A stretch of 64,000 nucleotides of DNA from assembly GCF_004137255.1 (NCBI RefSeq), contig NZ_SDWT01000001.1:682001-746000 (forward strand), given 5' to 3'. The notes below the pieces were generated by a model. It had not been told where the DNA came from. It worked only from the letters and a program-made list of their open reading frames with translations, and did no database searches. Shown here in pieces: positions 1-9,255 of this stretch; positions within the stretch are counted from its first letter, which is position 1, and each line of letters opens with the position of its first letter. The DNA is from Nocardioides oleivorans (GTDB lineage Bacteria; Actinomycetota; Actinomycetes; Propionibacteriales; Nocardioidaceae). Both the position numbers and the translations under genes were made by a program.

Positions 1-25
1 AAAGTTGAGCTGGGGACTGGTGGTG

Positions 26-55
26 GGGGTACGCCGACCGTGGCCGGCGTACCCC
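26..55 (-). other. Perfect hairpin in the spacer downstream of rpoB
   Basis: Two perfect 11-base arms (26-36 and 45-55) surround an 8-base loop, directly after the rpoB stop codon at 62-64. No T-run follows on the minus strand, so it is not a classical intrinsic terminator. It could be an RNA processing or attenuation element between rpoB and an rpoC gene that would start beyond the window edge. The role is inference. Confidence 0.6.
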
Positions 56-61
56 GTGCAC

Positions 62-3000
62 TCAGACTTCTTCGACCGAGCTGGGCTCGCGGCGGGAGAG
101 GTCGATGCCGAGCTCCTCGGCCGCCCGGAAGACGTCTTCCTCGGCGTCCTTGAGCGAGATGGCGGAGCCGTCCTGCGACAGCACCTCCACGTTGAGGCAG
201 AGCGACTGCATCTCCTTGACGAGCACCTTGAACGACTCAGGGATGCCGGAGTCGGGGATGTTCTCGCCCTTGACGATGGCCTCGTAGACCTTCACACGCC
301 CCGGCACGTCGTCGGACTTGATCGTCAGCAGCTCCTGGAGGGCGTAGGCAGCGCCGTACGCCTCCATCGCCCAGACCTCCATCTCGCCGAACCGCTGGCC
401 GCCGAACTGGGCCTTGCCGCCCAGGGGCTGCTGCGTGATCATCGAGTAGGGGCCGGTAGAGCGAGCGTGGATCTTGTCGTCGACGAGGTGGTGGAGCTTG
501 AGGATGTACATGTAGCCCACCGCCACCGGCTCCGGGAACGGCTCGCCCGTGCGACCGTCGAAGAGGGCGGCCTTGCCGTCCTCCTTGACCATCCGCTCAC
601 CGTCGCGGTTGGGGAGCGTCGCACCGAGCAGGCCGGTGATCTCGTCCTCGCGCGCACCGTCGAACACCGGGGTGGCGACCTTGGTGTTCGGGTCGGCCTT
701 CTCGGCGCCGATCTTGATCAGGCGCTTCTTCCAGTCCGACTCGCCCTTCTCGCCGGAGAGGTTGAGGTCCCAACCCTGCTTGGCGAGCCAGCCGAGGTGG
801 AGCTCGAGGATCTGGCCGATGTTCATGCGTCGCGGCACACCCAGCGGGTTGAGCACGACGTCGACCGGGGTGCCGTCCTCCATGAACGGCATGTCCTCGA
901 CCGGCAGGATCTTGGCGATGACGCCCTTGTTGCCGTGGCGTCCGGCGAGCTTGTCACCGACCGAGATCTTGCGCTTCTGGGCGACGTAGACGCGGACCAG
1001 CTGGTTGACGCCCGGGGGAAGGTCGTCGCCGTCCTCGCGGTCGAAGACCCGCACGCCGATGACCGTGCCGGACTCACCGTGGGGCACCTTCATCGAGGTG
1101 TCGCGCACCTCGCGCGCCTTCTCACCGAAGATCGCGCGGAGCAGGCGCTCCTCGGGGGTGAGCTCGGTCTCGCCCTTGGGCGTGACCTTGCCGACCAGGA
1201 TGTCACCGGTGGTGACCTCGGCGCCGATGCGGATGATGCCGCGCTCGTCGAGGTCGGCCAGGCCCTCCTCGGAGATGTTCGGGATGTCCCGCGTGATCTC
1301 CTCGGGGCCGAGCTTGGTGTCGCGGGCGTCGACCTCGTGCTCCTCGATGTGGATCGAGGTGAGGACGTCCTCCTGCACCAGGCGCTGGCTGAGGATGATC
1401 GCGTCCTCGTAGTTGTGACCCTGCCAGGGCATGAAGGCGACGAGCAGGTTGGTGCCCAGCGCCATCTCGGCGTCGTCGGTGCAGGGACCGTCGGCGATCG
1501 GCGTGCCGACCTCGAGGCGGTCACCGGCCTTGACCAGCGGGCGCTGGTTGATGCAGGTGCCCTGGTTGGAGCGACGGAACTTGGCCATCTTGTAGGTCTG
1601 GTAGGTGCCGTCGTCGTTCATCGTCTCGATGGCGTCGGCGGACACCTCCTTGACCACACCGGCGTTGTCGGCCACGACCACGTCTCCGGCGTCGACGGCG
1701 GCGCGGTACTCCATGCCGGTGCCGACCAGCGGGCTGTCGCTGGTGATCAGCGGGACGGCCTGGCGCTGCATGTTGGCACCCATGAGGGCACGGTTGGCGT
1801 CGTCGTGCTCGAGGAACGGGATCAGGGCCGTCGCGACCGACACCATCTGGCGCGGCGAGACGTCCATGTAGTCGACCTCGTCGGCCAGGATCGCGTCGAC
1901 CTCGCCGTCCTTCTGGCGGACCAGGACGCGCTCCTCGGCGAAGCGCATCTTCGCGTCGAGCGGGGCGTTGGCCTGCGCGATGACGTAGCGGTCCTCGTCG
2001 TCGGCGGTCAGGTAGTCGATCTCGTCGGTGACGACACCCTTGACCACGCGGCGGTAGGGGGTCTCGACGAAGCCGAACGGGTTGATCCGACCGTAGGAGG
2101 CCAGCGAGCCGATCAGGCCGATGTTCGGGCCTTCCGGGGTCTCGATGGGGCACATGCGGCCGTAGTGCGACGGGTGGACGTCACGGACCTCCATGCCGGC
2201 GCGGTCACGGGACAGACCACCGGGACCGAGGGCCGACAGGCGACGCTTGTGCGTCAGGCCGGCGATCGGGTTGGTCTGGTCCATGAACTGGCTCAGCTGC
2301 GAGGTGCCGAAGAACTCCTTCAGCGCCGCGACCACGGGGCGGATGTTGATCAGGGACTGCGGCGTGATGGCCTCGACGTCCTGGGTCGTCATCCGCTCGC
2401 GGACCACACGCTCCATGCGGGCCAGGCCCGTGCGGAGCTGGTTCTGGATGAGCTCGCCGACCGTGCGCATGCGGCGGTTGCCGAAGTGGTCGATGTCGTC
2501 GGCCTGGACCTTGACGGGAGAACCGTCGGGGCCCTCGACGACGTTGCCCTCGGCGTCGACCAGGTCAGGAGCCTCGACCTGGACACCCGCGGCGTGCAGC
2601 TGCACGACGTAGCGGATGGCGGCCACGACGTCGTCGATGGTCAGCGTCTGCTGGTCGAACGCCTCGTGGAGGCCGAGCTTCTTGTTGATCTTGTAGCGGC
2701 CGACCTTCGCGAGGTCGTAGCGCTTGCCGTTGAAGTAGTAGTTGTTCAGCAGCGTCTGCGCAGCTTCGGCCGTCGGCGGCTCGCCGGGACGGAGCTTGCG
2801 GTAGATGTCGAGCAGCGCGAGCCGGGTGACCTCGTCGTTGACCTGCTCGGCGGTGGGGGCCTCGCCCCGCGCCTTCTTCTGCAGCTCCTCGTGGACGACC
2901 TCGTAGCGGACGCTGTCCTTCTCGAGGGTCAGCATCATCGACTCGTACTGGCCGAACTCCTCGCGGATCTGCTCGGTGGTCCAGCCGAGCGCCTTGAGCA

Positions 3001-3643
3001 GGACGGTGACGTTCTGCTTGCGCTTGCGGTCCAGGCGCACGCCGACGAGGTCGCGCTTGTCGATCTCGAACTCGAGCCAGGCGCCGCGGCTCGGGATGAG
3101 CTTGGCGGTGTAGATGTCCTTGTCGGACGTCTTGTCCGGGGTCGACTCGAAGTAGACGCCGGGCGAGCGCACGAGCTGCGACACGACGACGCGCTCGGTG
3201 CCGTTGATGATGAAGGTGCCCTTGCGGGTCATCATGGGGAAGTCGCCCATGAAGACCGTCTGGCCCTTGATCTCGCCGGTCTCGTGGTTCATGAACTCGG
3301 CCGAGACGTAGAGCGGTCGGGAGTAGGTGAAGTCCTTCTCCTTGCACTCCTCCTCGGTGTACTTCTCGTCGAGGAAGACGGGGTTGTCGAAGGAGAGCAT
3401 CATCGTCTCGGAGAAGTCCTCGATCGGGGAGATCTCCTCGAAGATCTCCTGCAGACCGGTCTTCTCGGAGACGTCCTCACCGGCGGCCCTGCGGGCTGCC
3501 ACCTCCGCTTCCCAGCGCTCGCCACCGACCAGCCAGTCGAAGCTGGAGGTCTGGAGCGAGATGAGCGGGGGAACCTCGAGAGGTTCGGTGATCTTTGCGA
3601 AAGAGGTGCGACGGTGGTTACCAGCGGAGCTGCGCGCGGCCAA
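62..3643 (-). CDS. rpoB: DNA-directed RNA polymerase beta subunit
   Basis: Catalytic beta subunit of RNA polymerase, 1193 residues, close to the usual actinobacterial length. The start is TTG (3641-3643), as in Streptomyces rpoB, with GAGGA about 8 bases upstream. The rifampicin region (about residues 441-475) reads [20 protein letters not shown] then [13 protein letters not shown]. Relative to the common MDQNNPLS form it has Asn-to-Thr, Leu-to-Ile and Ser-to-Ala changes. The family motif [14 protein letters not shown] and the C-terminal [13 protein letters not shown] segment (here [15 protein letters not shown]) are intact. rpoC would be expected next on the minus strand, outside the window. 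rplL is not adjacent: it lies 36.7 kb away at 40393. Confidence 0.99.
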   Translation of the reverse strand: MAARSSAGNHRRTSFAKITEPLEVPPLISLQTSSFDWLVGGERWEAEVAARRAAGEDVSEKTGLQEIFEEISPIEDFSETMMLSFDNPVFLDEKYTEEECKEKDFTYSRPLYVSAEFMNHETGEIKGQTVFMGDFPMMTRKGTFIINGTERVVVSQLVRSPGVYFESTPDKTSDKDIYTAKLIPSRGAWLEFEIDKRDLVGVRLDRKRKQNVTVLLKALGWTTEQIREEFGQYESMMLTLEKDSVRYEVVHEELQKKARGEAPTAEQVNDEVTRLALLDIYRKLRPGEPPTAEAAQTLLNNYYFNGKRYDLAKVGRYKINKKLGLHEAFDQQTLTIDDVVAAIRYVVQLHAAGVQVEAPDLVDAEGNVVEGPDGSPVKVQADDIDHFGNRRMRTVGELIQNQLRTGLARMERVVRERMTTQDVEAITPQSLINIRPVVAALKEFFGTSQLSQFMDQTNPIAGLTHKRRLSALGPGGLSRDRAGMEVRDVHPSHYGRMCPIETPEGPNIGLIGSLASYGRINPFGFVETPYRRVVKGVVTDEIDYLTADDEDRYVIAQANAPLDAKMRFAEERVLVRQKDGEVDAILADEVDYMDVSPRQMVSVATALIPFLEHDDANRALMGANMQRQAVPLITSDSPLVGTGMEYRAAVDAGDVVVADNAGVVKEVSADAIETMNDDGTYQTYKMAKFRRSNQGTCINQRPLVKAGDRLEVGTPIADGPCTDDAEMALGTNLLVAFMPWQGHNYEDAIILSQRLVQEDVLTSIHIEEHEVDARDTKLGPEEITRDIPNISEEGLADLDERGIIRIGAEVTTGDILVGKVTPKGETELTPEERLLRAIFGEKAREVRDTSMKVPHGESGTVIGVRVFDREDGDDLPPGVNQLVRVYVAQKRKISVGDKLAGRHGNKGVIAKILPVEDMPFMEDGTPVDVVLNPLGVPRRMNIGQILELHLGWLAKQGWDLNLSGEKGESDWKKRLIKIGAEKADPNTKVATPVFDGAREDEITGLLGATLPNRDGERMVKEDGKAALFDGRTGEPFPEPVAVGYMYILKLHHLVDDKIHARSTGPYSMITQQPLGGKAQFGGQRFGEMEVWAMEAYGAAYALQELLTIKSDDVPGRVKVYEAIVKGENIPDSGIPESFKVLVKEMQSLCLNVEVLSQDGSAISLKDAEEDVFRAAEELGIDLSRREPSSVEEV

Positions 3644-3743
3644 GAGGTGTCCTCACAAATGATCCAAGTGATCTCGGCGCCGGCCGACCACCACGACAGC
3701 CGTCCGGAGGGCGTCGGGCATCTGAGGGCAGGCGCAAGGACCT

Positions 3744-3772
3744 ACGGTAGCGGAAAGTTGGACACGCCACAA
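3744..3772 (-). promoter_or_regulatory. Candidate rpoB promoter
   Basis: On the minus strand TTGTGG (3767-3772) and TACCGT (3744-3749) are separated by 17 bases. They lie about 100 bases before the rpoB TTG start, in the 257-base gap between rpoB and the mce operon end. The match to actinobacterial TTG.../TANNNT boxes is good, but this is sequence inference only. Confidence 0.5.
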
Positions 3773-3900
3773 ACGCGGGGCCCGTTTCAGGTGCACTGCC
3801 CGGAGGACAGTTCCACGCGTTGGCCACGACTATGAACCGCCGAGCGGCCCCGGTCAAGCAGAACGCGCCGATTCGCGGCGTCCTGTGGACGACTCGTGGG

Positions 3901-4758
3901 CTATCCCTGGACCGGTGAGGTGACGAGGTCGTCGACCAGCCACTCCCCGTCGACGAGCTGCATCGACAGCGTCACCTGGTCCTTGTAGACCACCGGCTCG
4001 GAGCTCAGCTTGTTGGTCGTGGGGCGGTCCACGAAGACCAGCACCTGCACCCGGTCGGCGCCGGCGCGCACGATGCCGGAGGCGACCACCTCGGCGCTCA
4101 CCTTCGTCTGCGTCTGGGGTGCGTTCTCCTCCAGCACCGTGAAGAGCTTGTCGTACTCCTCGCGGTAGCTGCCGGTCATGAGCGCCTGCGCGGCGCGCTG
4201 GTCGTCCGCGAGGTGCTCGTAGTCGTAGGACAGCACGGGCACGACGGCGCGCTCGGCCGCGACCTGCGCGTCACGGGCGGCGGAGCCACCACCGTCGCCG
4301 TCGTCGCCGCCGGTCCACATCCAGGCCGTGACCGCGATGAGGCCGGCCGCCACGACGGCCAGGCCGGCGAGCAGCCACGACGGCACGCCGCCGCCAGCGC
4401 CGGTCGAGGAGGGTGCGACGACCTCGTCGGTCGCGGAGGGTGCAACGACCTCGTTGGCCGAGGAGGGCGCGCTCGCGCCCGTCACGAGACCCGGCACCGG
4501 GGTGGCGGCAGACTCGAAGACCGGGGCGGCGGGCCACTCGTCCTCGACCGGGTCGTCAGCCAACACCGGGTGCTCGGCGTCGTACGTCGCCCGCGCGTCG
4601 GCGTCGAGCAGCACCCGAGCGGCCCGGTTGAGGGCGTCGAAGCGCCGGTCGCCCGGCTCGAGGTCGGCGGTCCGGGACTTCCAGGCGGCCCGGATCTCGT
4701 CGGCGGTGGCGTCGCGGTCGACGTCGAGGAGGTCGTACCAGGTGGGGACGTCGCTCAC
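3901..4758 (-). CDS. Mce-associated membrane protein with a degenerate J-like domain
   Basis: 285 residues from a GTG start (4756-4758) that overlaps the previous stop by 4 bases; GAGGGGAG lies upstream. Residues 1-65 resemble a DnaJ J-domain (YDLLDVDRDATADEIRAAWK, ending near ATYDAEHP), but the HPD tripeptide that activates Hsp70 is missing (ADLEPGD sits there). One membrane helix follows near residue 130 (WLLAGLAVVAAGLIAVTAW). The extracytoplasmic C-terminal domain resembles Mce-associated (Mas/Tcr) proteins and ends in the EWLVDDL pattern shared with the upstream gene. It is the last gene of the mce operon and probably stabilises the Mce complex. A DnaK partner is unlikely without HPD. Confidence 0.85.
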   Translation of the reverse strand: MSDVPTWYDLLDVDRDATADEIRAAWKSRTADLEPGDRRFDALNRAARVLLDADARATYDAEHPVLADDPVEDEWPAAPVFESAATPVPGLVTGASAPSSANEVVAPSATDEVVAPSSTGAGGGVPSWLLAGLAVVAAGLIAVTAWMWTGGDDGDGGGSAARDAQVAAERAVVPVLSYDYEHLADDQRAAQALMTGSYREEYDKLFTVLEENAPQTQTKVSAEVVASGIVRAGADRVQVLVFVDRPTTNKLSSEPVVYKDQVTLSMQLVDGEWLVDDLVTSPVQG

Positions 4759-5399
4759 GGCGTGCTCCCCTCGGACGGCGTCTGGCTCGACGTGCCGTCC
4801 GAGCCGGTGCCGGTGCCGTCGTCCGGCGAGCTCACCGGGGTGAAGTCGTCGACGAGCCAGTCGCCGTCGATCCTGACGAGGTCGACGGTGAAGCGGAAGG
4901 GCAGCGGCTCCTGGTCGACCGTCCTGGCCTTCGCGCCCTCGCCCTGGGTGTAGCTGTCGGTGAAGGCGCCGGCCACCAGCACGCGGGCGGAGTCGTCGTC
5001 GACGGACGACACGGCGGTGGCGAACACGTCGGCGCTGCGGGTGATCCCGCCCTGGGCGACCAGCTGCTCGGCCGTGGCGACCTCCTTGTCGAAGTCGGCG
5101 GCGAACTTGGGCGTGATCACCTCGCGGACCTGCGCGCGGTAGTCGGGCATCTGGCCGGACCCGTCGAGCATGTCGGGGCTGTAGGTGCCGAGGCGCTTGA
5201 CGAACTGGCTGGTCAGGCTCATCACCTGCTCGCGCTCGGCGGGCAGGTCGAGCCCGCCGTCGGCCTCCGCGCGCGAGCCGGTCGAGAGCCAGACGACGAG
5301 ACCGAGGCAGACGACCACGACCAGCGCCAGCACGGCGGCCAGCGCGGTGCGCACCCGGGGGGTCAGTCGCGTGCCAGCAGGGGCTGGAGGTAGAGCCAC
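4755..5399 (-). CDS. Mce-associated membrane protein
   Basis: About 214 residues: a short cytoplasmic segment, one membrane helix (VRTALAAVLALVVVVCLGLV), then an extracytoplasmic domain ending in DWLVDDFTPV, like Mas proteins that follow mceF in actinobacterial mce operons. GTG at 5397-5399 was chosen because AGGAG lies 8 bases upstream; GTG at 5403-5405 in the same frame is the alternative but sits only 2 bases from it. The 5' end overlaps the end of mceF by 37 bases and the 3' end overlaps the next gene by 4, so translational coupling is likely. The C-terminal tail is rich in Ser, Thr and Gly. Specific function within the import complex is not known. Confidence 0.85.
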   Translation of the reverse strand: MALPPAPAGTRLTPRVRTALAAVLALVVVVCLGLVVWLSTGSRAEADGGLDLPAEREQVMSLTSQFVKRLGTYSPDMLDGSGQMPDYRAQVREVITPKFAADFDKEVATAEQLVAQGGITRSADVFATAVSSVDDDSARVLVAGAFTDSYTQGEGAKARTVDQEPLPFRFTVDLVRIDGDWLVDDFTPVSSPDDGTGTGSDGTSSQTPSEGSTP

Positions 5400-6652
5400 T
5401 TCCACGTCTCCTCTCCGAGGCTGGCCGGGGCCACGCTACCGCCGCGCTCCAGCCGCTCGATGGCGGCGGGATCGGAGGTCAGCGTCCCGGTGTCGGGGTC
5501 GTAGGCGAGGTCGGCCGGACCCCACCCGGTCGCCGCGCGCGGCGCCTGGATGTTCTGCGCACCGCGGGCGTTGGTCTCCGAGGCGGGAGCCGTGCACCGG
5601 GTGTCCTCCTTCATCGGCCGGTCGCTGCCGTCCTGCGGCGGGCGGCGGTCGGTGCCCTCGTAGCCGGCGTGGCAGACGGTGGGGTCCTGGGTCAGGACCA
5701 GGCCGAAGTGGGCGTCGTACAGCCCGGTGCCCGGCGACTTCGACACGACGGTGAAGCTGCCCTCGACGACGTAGGGGTAGATCACGAGCAGCTGCTCGAT
5801 GCCGTCGAGGTGCTTGACCACGACCTCGCCGGTGGTGACGAGGTTGTTGATCAGGTCGCCGAGCTCGACCTCGTTGTCCTCGAGGAAGGTGCGCAGCTCG
5901 TTGGCGCCGAGCGAGCCGTCCTCGATGAGCGAGCGGAGGTCCTTGTCGTGGTCGGCCACGGTGGTGGTGAACGACGACAGGTCACGGGCGAAGCGCCGGA
6001 ACGCGCGCTCGGAGTCGGCCTGGCCGTCGAGCACGGTGTTGGCGTTGCGGATCAGGTCGACGGTGACGTCGAAGTTCTGGTCGGCGGCGGTGATGAAGTC
6101 GTTGCTGGTGTCGAGGATCGTCTGGAGGTCGCGACCGGCTCCGCCCAGGGCGAGCCCGAGCTCCTGGGTGACGGTGCGCAGGTCGTCCTGGTCGAGGCTG
6201 GTCACCGTCTCGTCGAGGTGGGTCAGCAACGTGTCGGTCTGGATCGGGGTCGTCGTGCGGTCGCGGGCGATCTCGGAGGCGTCCTCGAGGTAGGGGCCCC
6301 GGTCGGTCTGCGGCTGGAGCTCGACGTACTGCTCGCCGACGGCGGAGCGGTTGCCGACCAGGGCGTGCGCGTCGGCCGGGATGTCGTCGAAGTCGTTGTC
6401 GATGTCGAGGAGGAGGTCGACCCCGTCGTCGGTGAGGACCAGCTCGCTGACCTCGCCGACCCGGACGCCGCGGTAGGAGACCTCCGCGCCCTCGAAGGCG
6501 CCACCGGAGTCGGCGAAGTGGGCGACCACGGTGTAGCTCTGGTCGACGACGAGCCGGTCGAGGCGGGCGTAGCGAGCACCGACGTAGCTGACGCCGATCA
6601 TCGTGATGAGGGCGAAGACGAGCAGCTGGAGCCTGGTCCGACGGGTGATCAT
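5363..6652 (-). CDS. mceF: Mce family protein, MceF position
   Basis: 429 residues. An N-terminal signal/anchor helix (LQLLVFALITMIGVSYVGA) is followed by the Mce/MlaD beta domain (about 35-115, with YRGVRVGEVSELVL) and a long helical needle region (about 150-290). The ATG at 6650-6652 overlaps the mceE stop as ATGA. Known Mce hexamers form a periplasmic tube that carries lipids or sterols from the cell surface to the YrbE permease. As the sixth mce gene it is expected to form the complex with MceA-E. The C-terminal extension (about 300-429) is not recognised. Confidence 0.93.
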   Translation of the reverse strand: MITRRTRLQLLVFALITMIGVSYVGARYARLDRLVVDQSYTVVAHFADSGGAFEGAEVSYRGVRVGEVSELVLTDDGVDLLLDIDNDFDDIPADAHALVGNRSAVGEQYVELQPQTDRGPYLEDASEIARDRTTTPIQTDTLLTHLDETVTSLDQDDLRTVTQELGLALGGAGRDLQTILDTSNDFITAADQNFDVTVDLIRNANTVLDGQADSERAFRRFARDLSSFTTTVADHDKDLRSLIEDGSLGANELRTFLEDNEVELGDLINNLVTTGEVVVKHLDGIEQLLVIYPYVVEGSFTVVSKSPGTGLYDAHFGLVLTQDPTVCHAGYEGTDRRPPQDGSDRPMKEDTRCTAPASETNARGAQNIQAPRAATGWGPADLAYDPDTGTLTSDPAAIERLERGGSVAPASLGEETWKWLYLQPLLARD

Positions 6653-8091
6653 CGTTGCACCATCCCGGGGATGAGGAGGCTGACCAGGGCCGGGTCGTAG
6701 CGGTCCATCAGGTCGCCCACGGTCGGGTTCCCCGGACGCGGCTCCTCGTCGGTCCCGGCGCGTCCCAGCCCCGGCAGGGTGGGCAGCAGGGTGGGCAGCA
6801 GGGTGGTCGGGATCGGCAGCGTGGGGCCGGTGCTGGTCGGGCTCTGGGTCGGCGTGCCGGGCAGCGTCGGGAGCCCGGGGATCAGGTTGAGCTCGCGGCA
6901 GATGTCCTTGTCGCGGTTCTCCGACTTCTGGCACTCCTCGCGGAGCCTGGTCAGCTTCTCGAGGTTGGTGAGCACCTTCTGGCAGGCGGCGCTGGTGAGG
7001 TCGCCGCTCTGCAGGCAGGCCAGGACGTCGCTGATGATGATCGTCGGGTCGATGACCGTCGGCAGGTTGGTCGGCAGCGTCGGGGTGGCGCTGATGCCGC
7101 CGAGCAGGTCGAGGTCGAGGGTGATCGACAGGTTGGTGTAGTCGCCCATGTGCAGGTTGCGCGCCACCTGCGGGTCGCGGCCGACCACCTCGTCGACGAA
7201 CGGGTAGGTCAGGAAGACCTGGAAGGCGTTGGTGAAGTCGTCGCCCGAGGCGGCGAGCTGGCTGAGCACCGGGTCGAGCCGCTCGAGCGAGGTGATGGTC
7301 GCGCCCTTGGACCGGGTGATCACATCGACCGCGACCGACGACAGCTGGTCCAGCGCCTGGAGCATCTCGACGAGGTCGTCGCGCTGGCGGTTGATCGAGT
7401 CGAGGGCGCTGGGCAGCTCGTCGAGCGCCTTGTCGATCGTGGGCAGCTGCTTCTCCGCCTCGATCGCGAGCCGGTTGAGCTTCTCGATCGCGTCGACGAT
7501 GTCGGCCTTGTTCGTGTCGAGCTGGCCGGTGAACTCCCGCAGGTTGGTCAGCAGGCTGCGCGCGGAGTCCTCGCGGCCCTCGAGCGCCTTGTTGAGCTCC
7601 TGGGTGATCGTCTTGAGCTGGGCGACGCCGCCGCCGTTGAGCAGCAGGCTGAGGGCGCCGAGCACCTCCTCGACCTCCGGGTTGCGACCCGCCCGTGCGA
7701 TCGGGATGGTGGCGCCGTCGCCGAGCCGGGCCGCGATGGCGCCCTCGGCCGGGGCGGACAGCTCGACGAACTTCTCGCCGAGCAGGCTGGTCTGGCGGAG
7801 CTCGGCGATGGCGTTGCCCGGCAGGTCGACGTCGCGACGGACCTCCATCGTCACGAGCGCCTGGTAGCCCTCGAGGTCGATCGCGGTCACCTTGCCGACG
7901 CTGACGTCGTTGACCTTGACCGTCGACTGGGGGACGAGGTCGAGCACGTCGGCGAACTCGACCTTGATGGTCATCGGGTCGTCGCCCACGTCGGGTCCGC
8001 CCGGCAGCGGGAGGGAGTAGACGCTGGCGTCGCACGACGAGAGCGCCAGCGCGCCGAGCAGGCAGAGCACGAGGGCCTTGAGCCGGTTCAC
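6649..8091 (-). CDS. mceE: Mce family lipoprotein, MceE position
   Basis: 480 residues from GTG 8089-8091, which overlaps the mceD stop as GTGA. The N-terminus is a lipoprotein signal (VLCLLGALALSSC, Cys about residue 18), typical of MceE (LprK-like) proteins that anchor the complex. The Mce domain lies at about 40-120 (VNDVSVGKVTAIDLEGYQAL), followed by long amphipathic helices. The tail, about 400-480, is rich in Pro and Thr and could span cell wall. Longer in-frame upstream starts were rejected because they would read through mceD and give an Arg/Pro-rich segment before the signal peptide. Confidence 0.93.
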   Translation of the reverse strand: MNRLKALVLCLLGALALSSCDASVYSLPLPGGPDVGDDPMTIKVEFADVLDLVPQSTVKVNDVSVGKVTAIDLEGYQALVTMEVRRDVDLPGNAIAELRQTSLLGEKFVELSAPAEGAIAARLGDGATIPIARAGRNPEVEEVLGALSLLLNGGGVAQLKTITQELNKALEGREDSARSLLTNLREFTGQLDTNKADIVDAIEKLNRLAIEAEKQLPTIDKALDELPSALDSINRQRDDLVEMLQALDQLSSVAVDVITRSKGATITSLERLDPVLSQLAASGDDFTNAFQVFLTYPFVDEVVGRDPQVARNLHMGDYTNLSITLDLDLLGGISATPTLPTNLPTVIDPTIIISDVLACLQSGDLTSAACQKVLTNLEKLTRLREECQKSENRDKDICRELNLIPGLPTLPGTPTQSPTSTGPTLPIPTTLLPTLLPTLPGLGRAGTDEEPRPGNPTVGDLMDRYDPALVSLLIPGMVQR

Positions 8092-9254
8092 TGGTCCACC
8101 TCCACGAGACCGCCGAGGGTGGGGTCGAAGACGTCGCGGGCCGGCAGCTTCGTCCGGCCGCCCGCGCTCAGGGCGCCCGGCCGCGGGTTGTCGAGCAGCC
8201 CGGTGATGGTGTTGCACAGCTGCTGGGACCGGTCGGCCTGGTTGACGAACCCGCAGAGCAGGGCGGCCGGGTCGAACCGGATCTGGTTGATCGCCTCGCC
8301 GAGGTTCGCGCGGGTGTCGAGCGTGCCCGCCTGCGGGTTGTAGGTGAGCGCGAGGTTGTTGAGCGCGGCCGGCGCGGTGTGCAGGATCTCGTCGAGTGCG
8401 GCGCGCTGGCGCACGAGCACCTTGGCCACCCGGTTCACGCCGGTGATGTTGCGGCTCAGCGAGTCCTTGTTCTCCTCGACGAAGCCCTTGACCTCGGTCA
8501 GCGCCGTCGAGAGGTTCTTCACCGTCGCGACCAGCTCCTCGCGCTCGCCGTCGAGCATCGTCGACACGTCGGCGAGCGACTGGTTGAACCGGCGGACGGT
8601 GGTGTCGTTGTCGGCCAGCGTCTCGAGGAAGCCGTTGAGCGCCTCGACCGAGCCGAAGAGCTCCTCCTTGTTGCCCGAGAGCGTCGAGGTGAGCCGCGAG
8701 AAGTCCTGGATCGTCTGGCGGAAGGTCGTGCCCTGGCCGCCGAAGTTGTCGGCGGTCACGGCGAGCAGGTCGGACAGCGCACCGGTCTTGTTGGCGCCGC
8801 GCGGGCCGAGGGCGACGTTGAGGCGGTCGAGGCTGTCGTAGATCTGGTCGAGCTCCAGCGGCTGCGAGGTGCGCTCGAGGCCCAGCTCGGCACCGTCGGC
8901 GAGCACGTCGCCCGTGCCGGGGTAGGCCGGAGTGAGCTGGACGTAGCGGTCACCGACGATGGACGGCGCGATGATGACCGCCTTCGCGCCGGCCGGCAGC
9001 TGCACCTCGTCGTCGTACGTCATCGTCACCGTGACGTCGGTGCCGGTCGGCTCGACCCGGGTGACGGTGCCGACCGGCACGCCGAGCACGCGCACGTCGC
9101 TGCCCTCGTAGACCGAGATGGTGCGCGGGAAGTGGGCGACGACGGTCCGGCCGGAGCCGCCCCCGCCGAGGACGCTGACGGCGGCCGCGACGACGAAGGC
9201 CAGCACGACGAGCGGGACGAGGAAGCGCCTCATGAGGTCCATGCCACGATCCAT
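8088..9254 (-). CDS. mceD: Mce family protein, MceD position
   Basis: 388 residues. ATG 9252-9254 was chosen: AGGTGG lies about 9 bases upstream and the start follows the mceC stop by one base. An in-frame GTG at 9261-9263 is possible. It has an N-terminal helix (FLVPLVVLAFVVAAAVSVL), an Mce domain with VRVLGVPVGTVTRVEP, and extended helices to about residue 300. Fourth of six mce genes; together they form the lipid conduit. Confidence 0.93.
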   Translation of the reverse strand: MDRGMDLMRRFLVPLVVLAFVVAAAVSVLGGGGSGRTVVAHFPRTISVYEGSDVRVLGVPVGTVTRVEPTGTDVTVTMTYDDEVQLPAGAKAVIIAPSIVGDRYVQLTPAYPGTGDVLADGAELGLERTSQPLELDQIYDSLDRLNVALGPRGANKTGALSDLLAVTADNFGGQGTTFRQTIQDFSRLTSTLSGNKEELFGSVEALNGFLETLADNDTTVRRFNQSLADVSTMLDGEREELVATVKNLSTALTEVKGFVEENKDSLSRNITGVNRVAKVLVRQRAALDEILHTAPAALNNLALTYNPQAGTLDTRANLGEAINQIRFDPAALLCGFVNQADRSQQLCNTITGLLDNPRPGALSAGGRTKLPARDVFDPTLGGLVEVDQ

Positions 9255-9255
9255 G

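Noticed and set aside
5..3835. A 1276-codon open frame on the plus strand opposite rpoB
   Set aside because: It is the antisense of rpoB. High GC removes stops from the opposite frame; the translation is rich in Arg, Asp, Leu and Val without any family motif.
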